DNA of 64,000 bases from JADJXV01 sp046328995 (GTDB lineage Bacteria; Bacteroidota; Ignavibacteria; Kapaibacteriales; UBA961), in the NCBI GenBank assembly GCA_046328995.1, contig JAXLVN010000001.1, forward strand, positions 1,302,001 to 1,366,000, read 5' to 3'. The first letter of the stretch is position 1; every line of letters starts with the position of its first letter. The notes under the pieces were generated by a model, which did not search any database, was not told the DNA's origin, and saw nothing but the letters and a program-made list of their open reading frames with translations. Of this stretch, positions 1 to 7,414 are shown piece by piece. Made by a program: the position numbers and the translations under genes.

Positions 1-43
1 GTGTAAGGTTATTGGATTCGCTGACTAAAATCAGAATTAACAC

Positions 44-721
44 TCATCTACCTTTATTTCTATTTTTAAGGATTTGCTCTTGTATTTTGTCAACGAAAGT
101 AGTCTTAAATTTACTTATTTCTCTATTATTTGCTACATACCAGAAGTCTCTGTTGATGAGTCTATGCTCGTCGGGATTTTCAATAGTACTCAGACTTACA
201 AATGCAAATGTGGTAACCGTCTCATCAACTTCAGGTCTAGTCCATGTGTGAACGATTTCTTTCGTATCAGGATAATACAAATTTATATGCAGCCAATGGT
301 TATAGGTACTATTAGCTGAGTTCTTTGCCGTTAATACTGTTAATGAATCTGTCTTGAGCTTATTGAGATATTCTTGCATTTCGTTCGATGTCCATACATA
401 ATTTGTATCTCGCTCATCAATAAAGTCAACGCTCAGCGGGGGGTGAAAATTAGGATTAACAGAATGTAATTGCTCAATAGCCTCTATTACTTCTCCCTCA
501 CTTGCTTGAATATCCCAGTATTCAACGAATGGATAGCTTCCTGCAATTCCTCCGATTTTTCGCCTTAAAAATTCATTTGCAGCAAATAGAAATAAGAAAC
601 AACTTACAATGATTACTCCCCAGTAAGTCCAAGGTCGAGTTGATCTTATTTTATTCAGTTGTTTAAAACCAACTACAATAATATAGATACCTATTGCCAG
701 TAACGGTATTACGTAATTCAT
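44..721 (-). CDS. Hypothetical membrane protein (225 aa)
   Basis: I do not recognise a family. The protein starts at an ATG and has two hydrophobic segments near the N-terminus (about residues 1-20 and 33-50), separated by a short basic loop. A soluble tail of about 170 residues follows. This suggests an inner-membrane anchor carrying one soluble domain. The tail contains many Glu, Asp and Thr residues and no cysteine motif. Base composition is AT-rich compared with the arginine genes that follow, which may mean it was acquired separately. No neighbour in the window shares its orientation, so context says nothing about its role. Coding status rests on the long uninterrupted frame and the plausible membrane topology. 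Confidence 0.7.
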   Translation of the reverse strand: MNYVIPLLAIGIYIIVVGFKQLNKIRSTRPWTYWGVIIVSCFLFLFAANEFLRRKIGGIAGSYPFVEYWDIQASEGEVIEAIEQLHSVNPNFHPPLSVDFIDERDTNYVWTSNEMQEYLNKLKTDSLTVLTAKNSANSTYNHWLHINLYYPDTKEIVHTWTRPEVDETVTTFAFVSLSTIENPDEHRLINRDFWYVANNREISKFKTTFVDKIQEQILKNRNKGR

Positions 722-879
722 TATATAGATATAATCTCTTTAAGTTGAAAAAATGTATAAACATATTGAAGCAACGAGAATTGACATTTCCTCCTACCTT
801 GCCCCAAAATTACACCAATCTTCCACTATACCCAAACACCATGCAATGAATCATTATGCGCCTTCCTTCTTTCCTAAAC

Positions 880-920
880 GTGTGGACGGCAATGGGTGAC
901 CGCAGGCGAACGTCTGGAAT
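880..920 (+). repeat. Dispersed intergenic repeat, copy 1 (GGTGACCGCAGGC family)
   Basis: The stretch with TGGACGGC, then GGGTGACCGCAGGC and a TGGAA end recurs at 53890-53930 on the same strand, and in reverse complement at 58481-58537. All three copies are intergenic. The rest of the gap 722-1048 shows no gene. Confidence 0.7.
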
Positions 921-1048
921 ATGCACAACCGAACCAAAACCTCTCTTCATGGAATAATTACAAGCACTTAGCGTTTGCTCCGTCGGGTGCTTGATATTTC
1001 ATTTTGGTAATGTCGTATTTATTTAGGTCTATACCTTTCATTTTTTCG

Positions 1049-1056
1049 TATTTTTG
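1049..1056 (+). promoter_or_regulatory. Bacteroidota-type -7 promoter element TATTTTTG
   Basis: TATTTTTG matches the TAnnTTTG -7 element used by the Bacteroidota primary sigma factor. It lies 72 bases before a short ORF at 1128 and about 330 bases before the first arginine gene, so it may drive a long leader transcript. A good TTG -33 element at ideal spacing is not evident. Confidence 0.4.
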
Positions 1057-1127
1057 CGCCCTCAAATTTTGTTTGTATCCATTGCACGCCCCGTGGCTTG
1101 CACTTTTTTTCTTCGCATACGAAAAAA

Positions 1128-1259
1128 ATGAAAAAAAACGACTCTTTCTACGGCTTTTTGACCGTGAATACCGGGTTCATATCGAATTCGGCGTTTTTGT
1201 CTATTCCTTCCGGAATAGTTTTTGTTTCTCCACGCACCCGCTACGCCATCAGGCGCTAA
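1128..1259 (+). CDS. Candidate 43-residue leader peptide ending in Arg-rich sequence
   Basis: An ATG ORF begins MKKNDSFYGF and ends PRTRYAIRR followed by TAA, so four of its last eight residues are arginine (codons CGC, CGC, AGG, CGC). It sits downstream of a TAnnTTTG element and upstream of the first arginine-pathway gene. After the stop, a weak GCGTA/TACGC hairpin (about 1260-1276) precedes a C-rich stretch and a run of T residues near 1284. Together this resembles an amino-acid attenuator leader. The hairpin is short and the Arg richness could be chance in a GC-rich patch. Coding status is unproven. Confidence 0.3.
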   Translation: MKKNDSFYGFLTVNTGFISNSAFLSIPSGIVFVSPRTRYAIRR

Positions 1260-1384
1260 TGCGTACACACTCTACGCCCCCCGCTTTTTTCTGATTCTGT
1301 TGTATTACTATCCTTTTGGAATTCCTTGCGCTTGCCCTTTTTGGGGTGGGTGTCGGGACGTTCTGCAATTATACTTGTATTACT

Positions 1385-1990
1385 ATGAAAAATACTCTTT
1401 CTTTTACCGTTGAATTAGCGACCGATGCGCATCTTGACTTTGCCCGCGAGATCTGCGCCGAGATGGAACAGTCCGCCAAAGCCCGCGGCACGGGTATCGC
1501 CAAGCGTACGCCGGACTATGTGCAACAGAAAATCCACGAAGGCAAAGCAGTCATCGCACTCTCCAATCGCGGCGAATGGGCCGGGTTTTGTTATATCGAA
1601 ACCTGGAGTCACGGCGAGTATGTAGCGAATTCCGGCCTCATCGTCGCGCCGCAGTTTCGTAAGCATGGTCTTGCTACACGCATTAAGAATAAGATATTTG
1701 AGCTCTCGCGAACAAAATACCCGGAAGCAAAGATTTTCGGACTCACGACAGGTCTTGCCGTGATGAAAATCAACTCCGATCTCGGCTATGAACCCGTCAC
1801 GTACTCCGAACTCACCAATGACGAGGCCTTCTGGAAGGGCTGCGAAAACTGCGTGAACTTCGAAATTCTCCAGGCAAAAAAACGGCAGAATTGTCTCTGC
1901 ACAGCCATGCTGTACGACCCGGCTGAAAAGCTGAATGATGCGAACAACAAGGCGCCGGAGTTTGAGCTGACGGTGTTGCAGCCGGTGTGA
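1385..1990 (+). CDS. GNAT-family N-acylglutamate synthase-like protein
   Basis: A GNAT acyltransferase of 201 residues. The acetyl-CoA binding region is visible around residues 85-105 (VAPQFRKHGLATRIKNKIF), where the usual Q/R-x-x-G-x-A loop reads RKHGLA. I place the start at the ATG giving MKNTLSFTVELA. The open frame extends 69 bases further to a TTG, but those residues are hydrophobic and unlike the family. GNATs of this size adjoin argG in Bacteroidota arginine clusters and are thought to supply N-acetylglutamate (or N-succinylglutamate) as ArgA substitutes. That role is inferred from position. No separate argA or argJ is seen in the window. It is the first gene of the arginine cluster. 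Confidence 0.75.
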   Translation: MKNTLSFTVELATDAHLDFAREICAEMEQSAKARGTGIAKRTPDYVQQKIHEGKAVIALSNRGEWAGFCYIETWSHGEYVANSGLIVAPQFRKHGLATRIKNKIFELSRTKYPEAKIFGLTTGLAVMKINSDLGYEPVTYSELTNDEAFWKGCENCVNFEILQAKKRQNCLCTAMLYDPAEKLNDANNKAPEFELTVLQPV

Positions 1991-2040
1991 TATCTTACCC
2001 TCTTTCGGGAAAGGACAGGGTGTGGGTATCGTAAACATCG

Positions 2041-2140
2041 CTTAACCCACCCCTAAATCCCCTCCCGAGAGGGGACTTTGAGTAAGCAACTGATTTTCAA
2101 GCTCTTACCCTCTCTCGGGAGAGGGCAGGGTGTGGGTTCC
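2041..2140 (+). repeat. Composite palindromic repeat, left copy flanking argG
   Basis: This stretch contains AACCCACCCCT, the palindrome CCCCTCCCGAGAGGGG, the spacer AACTGATT, and the palindrome CCCTCTCTCGGGAGAGGG ending in CAGGGTGTGGGTT. A partial third copy lies at 1994-2030. An inverted copy of the whole composite lies at 3551-3655, so argG is bracketed by inverted repeats of about 100 bases. Confidence 0.85.
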
Positions 2141-2184
2141 ACGCTCGACAATACTAAACAATTAACAAACAGAAATTAACGAAA

Positions 2185-3390
2185 ATGAACAACAAAGTAC
2201 TCGTTGCCTTTAGCGGTGGATTGGATACCAGCTATTGCGTGGTGTATTTATCCAAGATTATGAATATGGAAGTCCATGCCGTGACGGTGAATACCGGTGG
2301 ATTTTCTTCTGATGAAATCGCTGCGATCGAGCGTCATGCGCTTGCGCTTGGTGCAGCGTCCTTTACCCATATCGACGAAACCGAACACTACTATTCCTCG
2401 GTCGTCAAATATCTGATTTATGGGAATGTTCTCAAGAATAACACCTATCCCCTCTCCGTCAGCGCTGAACGTATCGCGCAGGCAGCAGCAATTGCTACGC
2501 ATGCTAAACGTATGGGAATTAACATCATAGCGCATGGCAGCACGGGAGCCGGTAATGATCAGGTGAGATTTGATATGATTTTCAATATCCTCCATCCAAC
2601 CGCGACCATTCTCACGCCTATCCGCGACCAAAAGCTGTCCCGTGCGGTGGAAATTGACTTTCTTACCTCCCACGGCGTGCAAATGAACTTCGAAAAAGCG
2701 GCGTATTCGATTAATAAAGGACTGTGGGGAACATCCGTCGGCGGCAAGGAAACTTTGACCTCGAATCTTTCGCTTCCGGAGTCTGCCTGGCCGACCCAGG
2801 TGACTAAAACGGAGGAAGAATTAGTAGAATTGACCTTCGAACGTGGTGAACTCACCGCAATTAATGGTAAGCACTACGCACATCCGGCGCATGCTATTCA
2901 ACATTTACAGGAAATGGCGCAACCCTATGGTATCGGACGGGATATCCATGTCGGCGACACAATTATAGGTATCAAAGGACGTGTTGGCTTCGAAGCTGCT
3001 GCACCGATGATTATCATCAAAGCGCATCATTTACTCGAAAAACATATTCTCACGAAGTCGCAATTGTACTGGAAAGATCAACTCAGTATGTGGTATGGAA
3101 ATGCCCTCCACGAAGGACAATTCCTCGACCCCACAATGCGCAATATCGAACGCTTCCTCGACGATACGCAACTCTACGTAACCGGCAAAGTAAACGTGCG
3201 CCTCCTCCCCTACCGTTTCGAACTCATCGGCATCGAATCCCCGCATGACTTAATGAATTCCAAATTTGGCAGTTACGGCGAGATGAATAATGGTTGGACC
3301 GGCGACGACGTGAAGGGTTTTACGAAAATATTTGGGAATCAGGTGGCGATGTATCATCTTGTGCATGGGGATGAGAGTCGTAGGTCGTAA
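2185..3390 (+). CDS. argG: Argininosuccinate synthase
   Basis: ATP-dependent joining of citrulline and aspartate to argininosuccinate, the seventh arginine step, in the cytoplasm. The 401-residue length is normal. The N-type ATP-pyrophosphatase loop is clear at residues 8-14 (AFSGGLDTS region). HGSTGAGNDQVRFD follows near residue 120, with Ser-Thr where most bacteria have Cys-Thr. YSINKGLWGTSVGGKETL around residue 175 is typical of the Bacteroidota form. The start is the only sensible ATG. The last residues (SRRS) and the stop codon are written by a tandem heptamer repeat that continues past the gene, so the natural C-terminus may have been altered. Inverted copies of a 100-base repeat flank the gene. 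Confidence 0.97.
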   Translation: MNNKVLVAFSGGLDTSYCVVYLSKIMNMEVHAVTVNTGGFSSDEIAAIERHALALGAASFTHIDETEHYYSSVVKYLIYGNVLKNNTYPLSVSAERIAQAAAIATHAKRMGINIIAHGSTGAGNDQVRFDMIFNILHPTATILTPIRDQKLSRAVEIDFLTSHGVQMNFEKAAYSINKGLWGTSVGGKETLTSNLSLPESAWPTQVTKTEEELVELTFERGELTAINGKHYAHPAHAIQHLQEMAQPYGIGRDIHVGDTIIGIKGRVGFEAAAPMIIIKAHHLLEKHILTKSQLYWKDQLSMWYGNALHEGQFLDPTMRNIERFLDDTQLYVTGKVNVRLLPYRFELIGIESPHDLMNSKFGSYGEMNNGWTGDDVKGFTKIFGNQVAMYHLVHGDESRRS

Positions 3391-3453
3391 GTCGTAGGTC
3401 GTAGGTCGTAAGTCGTAGGTCGTAGGTCGTAAGTCGTAGGTCGTAGGTCGTAA
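3377..3453 (+). repeat. Tandem heptamer repeat (GTCGTAG/GTCGTAA), 11 copies
   Basis: Eleven head-to-tail 7-base units run without a break. After an initial GTCGTAG-GTCGTAA pair, the order is GTCGTAG-GTCGTAG-GTCGTAA three times, giving a 21-base superperiod. The first two units lie inside argG and supply its last codons and TAA stop. Copy number could vary by slippage without harming the reading frame. Confidence 0.95.
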
Positions 3454-3550
3454 GTAATTACTTGTATGTCGGTCACGCTGAGTTCCTAACTGTTGTACGA
3501 ACACCAGTAACAGTATGCAATGACATTGCGTTAAAGAACATACCGTCAAA

Positions 3551-3655
3551 AGAACCTCACCCTGCCCTCTCCAAAGGAGAGGGTAAGAGTAAGAGAATCA
3601 GTTACTTACCAACCAAACTCCCCTCTCGGGAGGGGATAAAGGGGTGGGTTAAGCG
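3551..3655 (-). repeat. Composite palindromic repeat, right (inverted) copy flanking argG
   Basis: Read on the minus strand this matches 2041-2140 nearly base for base: AACCCACCCCT, a CTCCCGAGAGGGG palindrome, AACTGATT, CTCTTACCCTCTC and GAGAGGGCAGGGTG, with a few substitutions and small length differences. The two copies lie in inverted orientation around argG. Confidence 0.85.
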
Positions 3656-3739
3656 GCTGTATATGGTAATAGAGTATCAAAATTTAGAATGTGTCATTTA
3701 CAGCTTGCGAAGTGTTCAACTACTTACCAATTAAACAGT

Positions 3740-3803
3740 TGTAGGGGCGAATTGCATTCGCCCTAGTCGTGCAAGGGTCGGGCGAATGCAATTCGCCCCT
3801 ACA
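3740..3803. repeat. Perfect 24-base inverted repeat (GTAGGGGCGAATTGC family)
   Basis: Arms 3740-3763 and 3780-3803 are exact reverse complements around a 16-base loop. Each arm is itself a small palindrome (GGGCGAAT TGC ATTCGCCC), so the element is a nested hairpin. A second copy with two arm mismatches and a related loop (AGTCGTGC-AGGGT) is at 38094-38158. It lies in the gap before argC and has no T tract, so it is not a simple terminator. Confidence 0.95.
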
Positions 3804-3870
3804 GTAGAAGAAGAATAACAAACATCGAATAATGACAGGCACATTCCATTCAACAATTCAGAATTAATCC

Positions 3871-4845
3871 ATGACCACTCCCATACACGTAGGAATTATC
3901 GGCGCAGCCGGTTACACGGGCGGTGAATTACTCCGCTTGCTTGTGCTGCATCCGCATGTTCATATTGCCTTTGCGCAAAGTACTAGTAATGCAGGGAATT
4001 ATGTGTATGATGTTCATGCTGATTTGTATGGCGATACCGACCTTCGCTTTACAAGTACAATTTCTCAGGATGTGGATGTGCTTTTTCTTTGTTCGGGTCA
4101 TGGCGAAGCGATGAAGTTTATGAATACGAATACCCTTGCTTCCCACACGCGTATCATCGATCTCAGTCAGGACTTCCGGTATCGGGAAAGTGCATGGGAT
4201 TTTGTGTATGGTTTGCCGGAATTGCATCGCGAGCGAATTAAGAATGCGCAGTTTATCGCCAATCCCGGTTGCTTTGCAACGTGTATCGAACTCGCCTTGC
4301 TTCCCCTTGCGTCGGCCGGACTGCTTTCTAGTCCGATTCATATCACCGCTACAACGGGTTCGACCGGAGCCGGGCAATCATTGAGTGCAACCTCGCATTA
4401 TAGCTGGCGGACGAATAATCTTTCCGTCTATAAGCCATTTGAACATCAGCATTTGTATGAAATCGGGAGATCATTACATTCCCTTCAGAACTCCTTCGAT
4501 CAGCCAATTCATTTTATTCCGCAGCGTGGGAGTTTTACGCGTGGGATTTTCGCGTCGGTTCATTCTGAACTTGCAATTTCAGCAGCAGATGCGAACGCGC
4601 TCTACGCTCATTATTATGAAAATCATCCTTTTACCTTTGTCAAGAATTCCGCGCTTGACCTCAAGCAGATAGTGAACACGAATAAAGCATTTCTCCGTGT
4701 GCAGAAATTCGGCGAGCAATTGTATATAGAATCCATCATCGACAATTTGCTTAAGGGAGCATCAGGACAGGCTGTGCAGAATATGAATCTGATGTTTGGG
4801 CTCGATGAAATGTGCGGACTTCGGCTTAAGAGTGTGGTGTATTAA
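3871..4845 (+). CDS. argC: N-acetyl-gamma-glutamyl-phosphate reductase
   Basis: NADPH-dependent reduction of N-acyl-glutamyl phosphate to the semialdehyde, the third step of acylated arginine synthesis. The 324-residue protein opens with the Rossmann dinucleotide loop VGIIGAAGYTGGELLRLL (residues 7-24). The active-site thiol is C134 in NPGCFATC. A GSTGAGQS stretch follows in the substrate-binding half. Length and order fit the standard ArgC fold. The ATG start has no obvious Shine-Dalgarno, as is common in Bacteroidota. It is separated from argG by 480 bases of repeats, so it may have its own promoter. The substrate may carry a succinyl rather than acetyl group, given the ArgF' specificity residue. 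Confidence 0.96.
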   Translation: MTTPIHVGIIGAAGYTGGELLRLLVLHPHVHIAFAQSTSNAGNYVYDVHADLYGDTDLRFTSTISQDVDVLFLCSGHGEAMKFMNTNTLASHTRIIDLSQDFRYRESAWDFVYGLPELHRERIKNAQFIANPGCFATCIELALLPLASAGLLSSPIHITATTGSTGAGQSLSATSHYSWRTNNLSVYKPFEHQHLYEIGRSLHSLQNSFDQPIHFIPQRGSFTRGIFASVHSELAISAADANALYAHYYENHPFTFVKNSALDLKQIVNTNKAFLRVQKFGEQLYIESIIDNLLKGASGQAVQNMNLMFGLDEMCGLRLKSVVY

Positions 4846-4870
4846 TCATTTTTTTAACTCAACATCGTAA

Positions 4871-4938
4871 TCTCTGCGACCTTTGCGCCTTTGCGTTAAA
4901 TTCTTCATAATTAACGCAAAGGCGCAGAGAACGCAAAG
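4871..4938. repeat. Inverted repeat (TGCGCCTTTGCGTTAA family)
   Basis: The left arm includes GCGCCTTTGCGTTAA at 4885-4899 and the right arm TTAACGCAAAGGCGCA starts at 4911. The outer parts (CTCTGCG, CTTTGCG) are related but shuffled. A fragment of the same family (CTCTGCGAACTTTGCGTTAA) occurs at 6157-6176, before the cupin gene. Confidence 0.8.
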
Positions 4939-4979
4939 TCTTACATGTTGGTAAAGCTTTACTTTCTTCTAAAAATCCT

Positions 4980-6110
4980 ATGAACATCTTCGACGTGTAC
5001 CCCTTATTCACCATCACACCCGTTCGCGCGCTCGGTTCGCGTCTGTGGGATAGTAGCGGACAAGAATATCTCGACCTTTACGGCGGCCATGCGGTCATCT
5101 CAATTGGTCACAGCCATCCACATTATGTGCAAGCGATTAGCGAACAGCTCAGCCGTATCGGGTTTTATTCGAATTCCGTGCAAATCCCACAACAGCAAGT
5201 GCTTGCAAACTTACTCGGGAAGTTGTCAGGGTATGATGACTTCTCCCTCTTCCTCTGCAATTCCGGTGCTGAGGCGAATGAAAATGCCTTTAAACTGGCG
5301 AGTTTTCACACAGGCCGCACGCAGATTATTTCCTTTACAAAGTCATTTCACGGGCGCACGTCCCTTGCGGTGGCTGCCACCGACGATCCAAAGATTATCG
5401 CGCCGGTAAATGAGAATCCGAATATCACCTTCCTCCCGCTCAACGATATCGAAGCATTGGTAAACACTATTAATTCGAACACTTGCGCGGTTATCTGCGA
5501 AGGAATTCAAGGCGTGGGCGGTATCAATGTGCCATCGCCGGAATTCCTGCAGGCAGTGCGCGAGCAATGCGACAAACATGGAGCGATTCTGATTCTCGAT
5601 GAAGTGCAGTCGGGTTATGGTCGGAGTGGTAAATTCTTCGCGCATCAGCACAGTGGAATCACGCCCGATATCATCACGATTGCCAAAGGCATGGGCAATG
5701 GCTTTCCGGTCGCAGGCGTGATGATTCACCCAAAGTTTACGGCAAAACACGGCATGCTCGGCACGACATTCGGTGGGAATTATCTGGCATGCGTAGCATC
5801 GATTGCTGTTCTCGAAGTACTGGAAAGCGAACACCTTATCCAAAACGCTGCCACCGTCGGCAACTATCTCATGAGCGAATTGCAAACAATCCCGGGAGTA
5901 CGCCAAGTACGCGGACAAGGTCTCGTGATCGGCATCGAACTCACCATTCCCTGCGCTCCCATCCGCAGCAAATTACTCTATGAGTATCATATATTTACGG
6001 GTTCGTCTTCTGAGGTGCATACCATACGACTCCTGCCCTCGCTCGCGCTGAGTAAGGAAGATGCGGATGAGTTTTTGGCGGCGTTTAGGGTTGTGATGGG
6101 TGTGGTGTGA
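4980..6110 (+). CDS. argD: Acetylornithine aminotransferase (class III, PLP)
   Basis: Transfers an amino group from glutamate to N-acylglutamate semialdehyde, giving N-acylornithine. The 376-residue class III aminotransferase shows NSGAEANE at residues 94-101 (PLP phosphate contact). LDEVQSGYGRSGK at 207-219 carries Asp208, which pairs with the pyridine nitrogen. The Schiff-base lysine is K236 in IAKGMGNGFP. The length is slightly short compared with the usual 390-400 residues, but all motifs are present. The next motif, GTTFGGNYLA, is also intact. It follows argC after 134 bases that hold an inverted repeat. Bacterial ArgD often also works on succinyl-diaminopimelate, which the sequence alone cannot exclude. 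Confidence 0.95.
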   Translation: MNIFDVYPLFTITPVRALGSRLWDSSGQEYLDLYGGHAVISIGHSHPHYVQAISEQLSRIGFYSNSVQIPQQQVLANLLGKLSGYDDFSLFLCNSGAEANENAFKLASFHTGRTQIISFTKSFHGRTSLAVAATDDPKIIAPVNENPNITFLPLNDIEALVNTINSNTCAVICEGIQGVGGINVPSPEFLQAVREQCDKHGAILILDEVQSGYGRSGKFFAHQHSGITPDIITIAKGMGNGFPVAGVMIHPKFTAKHGMLGTTFGGNYLACVASIAVLEVLESEHLIQNAATVGNYLMSELQTIPGVRQVRGQGLVIGIELTIPCAPIRSKLLYEYHIFTGSSSEVHTIRLLPSLALSKEDADEFLAAFRVVMGVV

Positions 6111-6191
6111 TGGGGATAATTCCATTTATTTTTAACTTTTACATAAAATACTCAATCTCTGCGAACTTTGCGTTAAAAACAAATTTATACC

Positions 6192-6551
6192 ATGCACAAA
6201 ATCAACATCCCCGAAAAACTCTCCCTCTTCCACGATCATTGGAATCCGCGTATCGTCGGCGAACTCAACGGACAACACGTCAAGCTCGCGAAGTTTCAGG
6301 GCGAATTCGTATGGCATAAGCATGACGAGGAGGATGAACTCTTCTATGTGTTAAGTGGTGAATTTAGAATGGAATTCCGCGATCACTCCGTTACACTCCG
6401 GGAGAATGAATTCCTGATTGTACCCCGCGGCGTCGAGCATCGTCCGGTTGCCGAACATGAAGTATCGGTCCTGCTCTTCGAACCCGCCACTACGCTCAAT
6501 ACCGGCGATGCGGAGAGTGAATTGACGCGGGAAACGTTGGAGAGGATATAA
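6192..6551 (+). CDS. Small single-domain cupin protein
   Basis: A 119-residue cupin. Motif 1 reads VWHKHDEEDELFYVLSGEF (about residues 35-53), with the usual His-x-His and Glu metal ligands. Motif 2 reads VPRGVEHRPVA (about residues 77-87), with the third His. It therefore probably binds a divalent metal. The reaction is unknown; relatives include mannose-6-phosphate isomerase-like and ectoine-synthase-like cupins. It sits between argD and a lipoprotein gene inside the arginine cluster, but nothing shows a role in arginine metabolism. The ATG start is preceded by a fragment of the CTTTGCGTTAA repeat family, with no clear ribosome-binding site. Confidence 0.85.
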   Translation: MHKINIPEKLSLFHDHWNPRIVGELNGQHVKLAKFQGEFVWHKHDEEDELFYVLSGEFRMEFRDHSVTLRENEFLIVPRGVEHRPVAEHEVSVLLFEPATTLNTGDAESELTRETLERI

Positions 6552-6638
6552 GGTTAACCTTTCATAAAAACATGCACGTTGCAGAAAGCCCTGGAAGGGC
6601 GAAAGAATAATAGAAGATGCGTCCCCAAAAACCAAATA

Positions 6639-6746
6639 AGCTCCATAGGAGCGATATATTTGTTGGCCGTAGAGACGTTTATGTCGCTCCGCCTGAGCTT
6701 TTATCCTTGAGCTATCGTGTGCTATTACGATTTCGCTCCTATCGGA
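6639..6746. repeat. Short hairpin repeats (AGCTCC...GGAGCGA family)
   Basis: AGCTCC-ATA-GGAGCGA near 6639-6654 and TCGCTCC-TATC-GGAGCT near 6733-6749 are inverted versions of one small hairpin. GCCCTGGAAGGGC around 6588 is another. The gap 6552-6829 holds no gene that I can see. Confidence 0.6.
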
Positions 6747-6829
6747 GCTGTTGAGTAAGAGCTTCAATTTTGAATCGAAAACCTAGCGAGAATATGAAAT
6801 AGTGCATAAACCTAAATATTCTTATCTCT

Positions 6830-7345
6830 ATGATAAATAAATTTATTACGGTCATTTCTACAATCGCTTTTATTTCTTGTAGTAGCTGTCAAAGCGACCT
6901 AAAAGAAAGTAGCACGAATCATCAAGTACTTCACGCTTCCTATCATTGTCTTTTAGATAGCTTGTCGAACACGGATACTTTATATATAGCTCATGTCTCC
7001 TCGGGATGTTTTCTTTTATTCAAAGATACAGTCAAGATATATTATAATTCAGACAAACTCTATGCTGAATTAGCTGTTTATGATGATATCAGACAAAAAA
7101 GTGCAACAATTACAGATGAGCTTAATGATGCGTCGGTAGTTGCGTATAAAAAATTAGAACACGCTGCTGTTTTGTATAAACCCGATAACCTAATTTCAAC
7201 AAGTACATATTATTATAATATACATGTGAAAAGCGTACAGGTCAGCTTTAAGGAGCATTCCAATGAATTCAAGGATTATTCCAATTTTATTGAATCAGTC
7301 TTTGGAAGAAACAGATTGAAACAATTTCAACAATATGCTAAGTAA
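6830..7345 (+). CDS. Hypothetical lipoprotein (171 aa)
   Basis: I do not recognise a family. The N-terminus is a lipoprotein signal: Met-Ile-Asn-Lys, then a hydrophobic stretch ending FISC17SSC20, with C17 (or C20) as the likely lipidated residue. The mature part of about 150 residues is polar with several Tyr and Ser clusters. The gene is clearly more AT-rich than its arginine neighbours, with many AAA, TAT and AGA codons. It is thus a likely late arrival between the cupin and argF'. A role in arginine metabolism is unlikely. It would face the periplasm or the outer-membrane surface. Confidence 0.7.
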   Translation: MINKFITVISTIAFISCSSCQSDLKESSTNHQVLHASYHCLLDSLSNTDTLYIAHVSSGCFLLFKDTVKIYYNSDKLYAELAVYDDIRQKSATITDELNDASVVAYKKLEHAAVLYKPDNLISTSTYYYNIHVKSVQVSFKEHSNEFKDYSNFIESVFGRNRLKQFQQYAK

Positions 7346-7414
7346 TTGAGAATTAAACGTTATACAATTCAGCGATGATGGTACAGTACATGAACTCCTT
7401 TCAAACATTCCCCC

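Noticed and set aside
1004..1294. A 96-codon frame in the gap before the arginine cluster
   Set aside because: Composition is Phe/Leu-rich without any motif. It overlaps the leader candidate in another frame, and ends without a plausible ribosome-binding site.
3377..3453. Tandem array considered as a CRISPR
   Set aside because: Units are only seven bases, without spacers and partly inside a gene.
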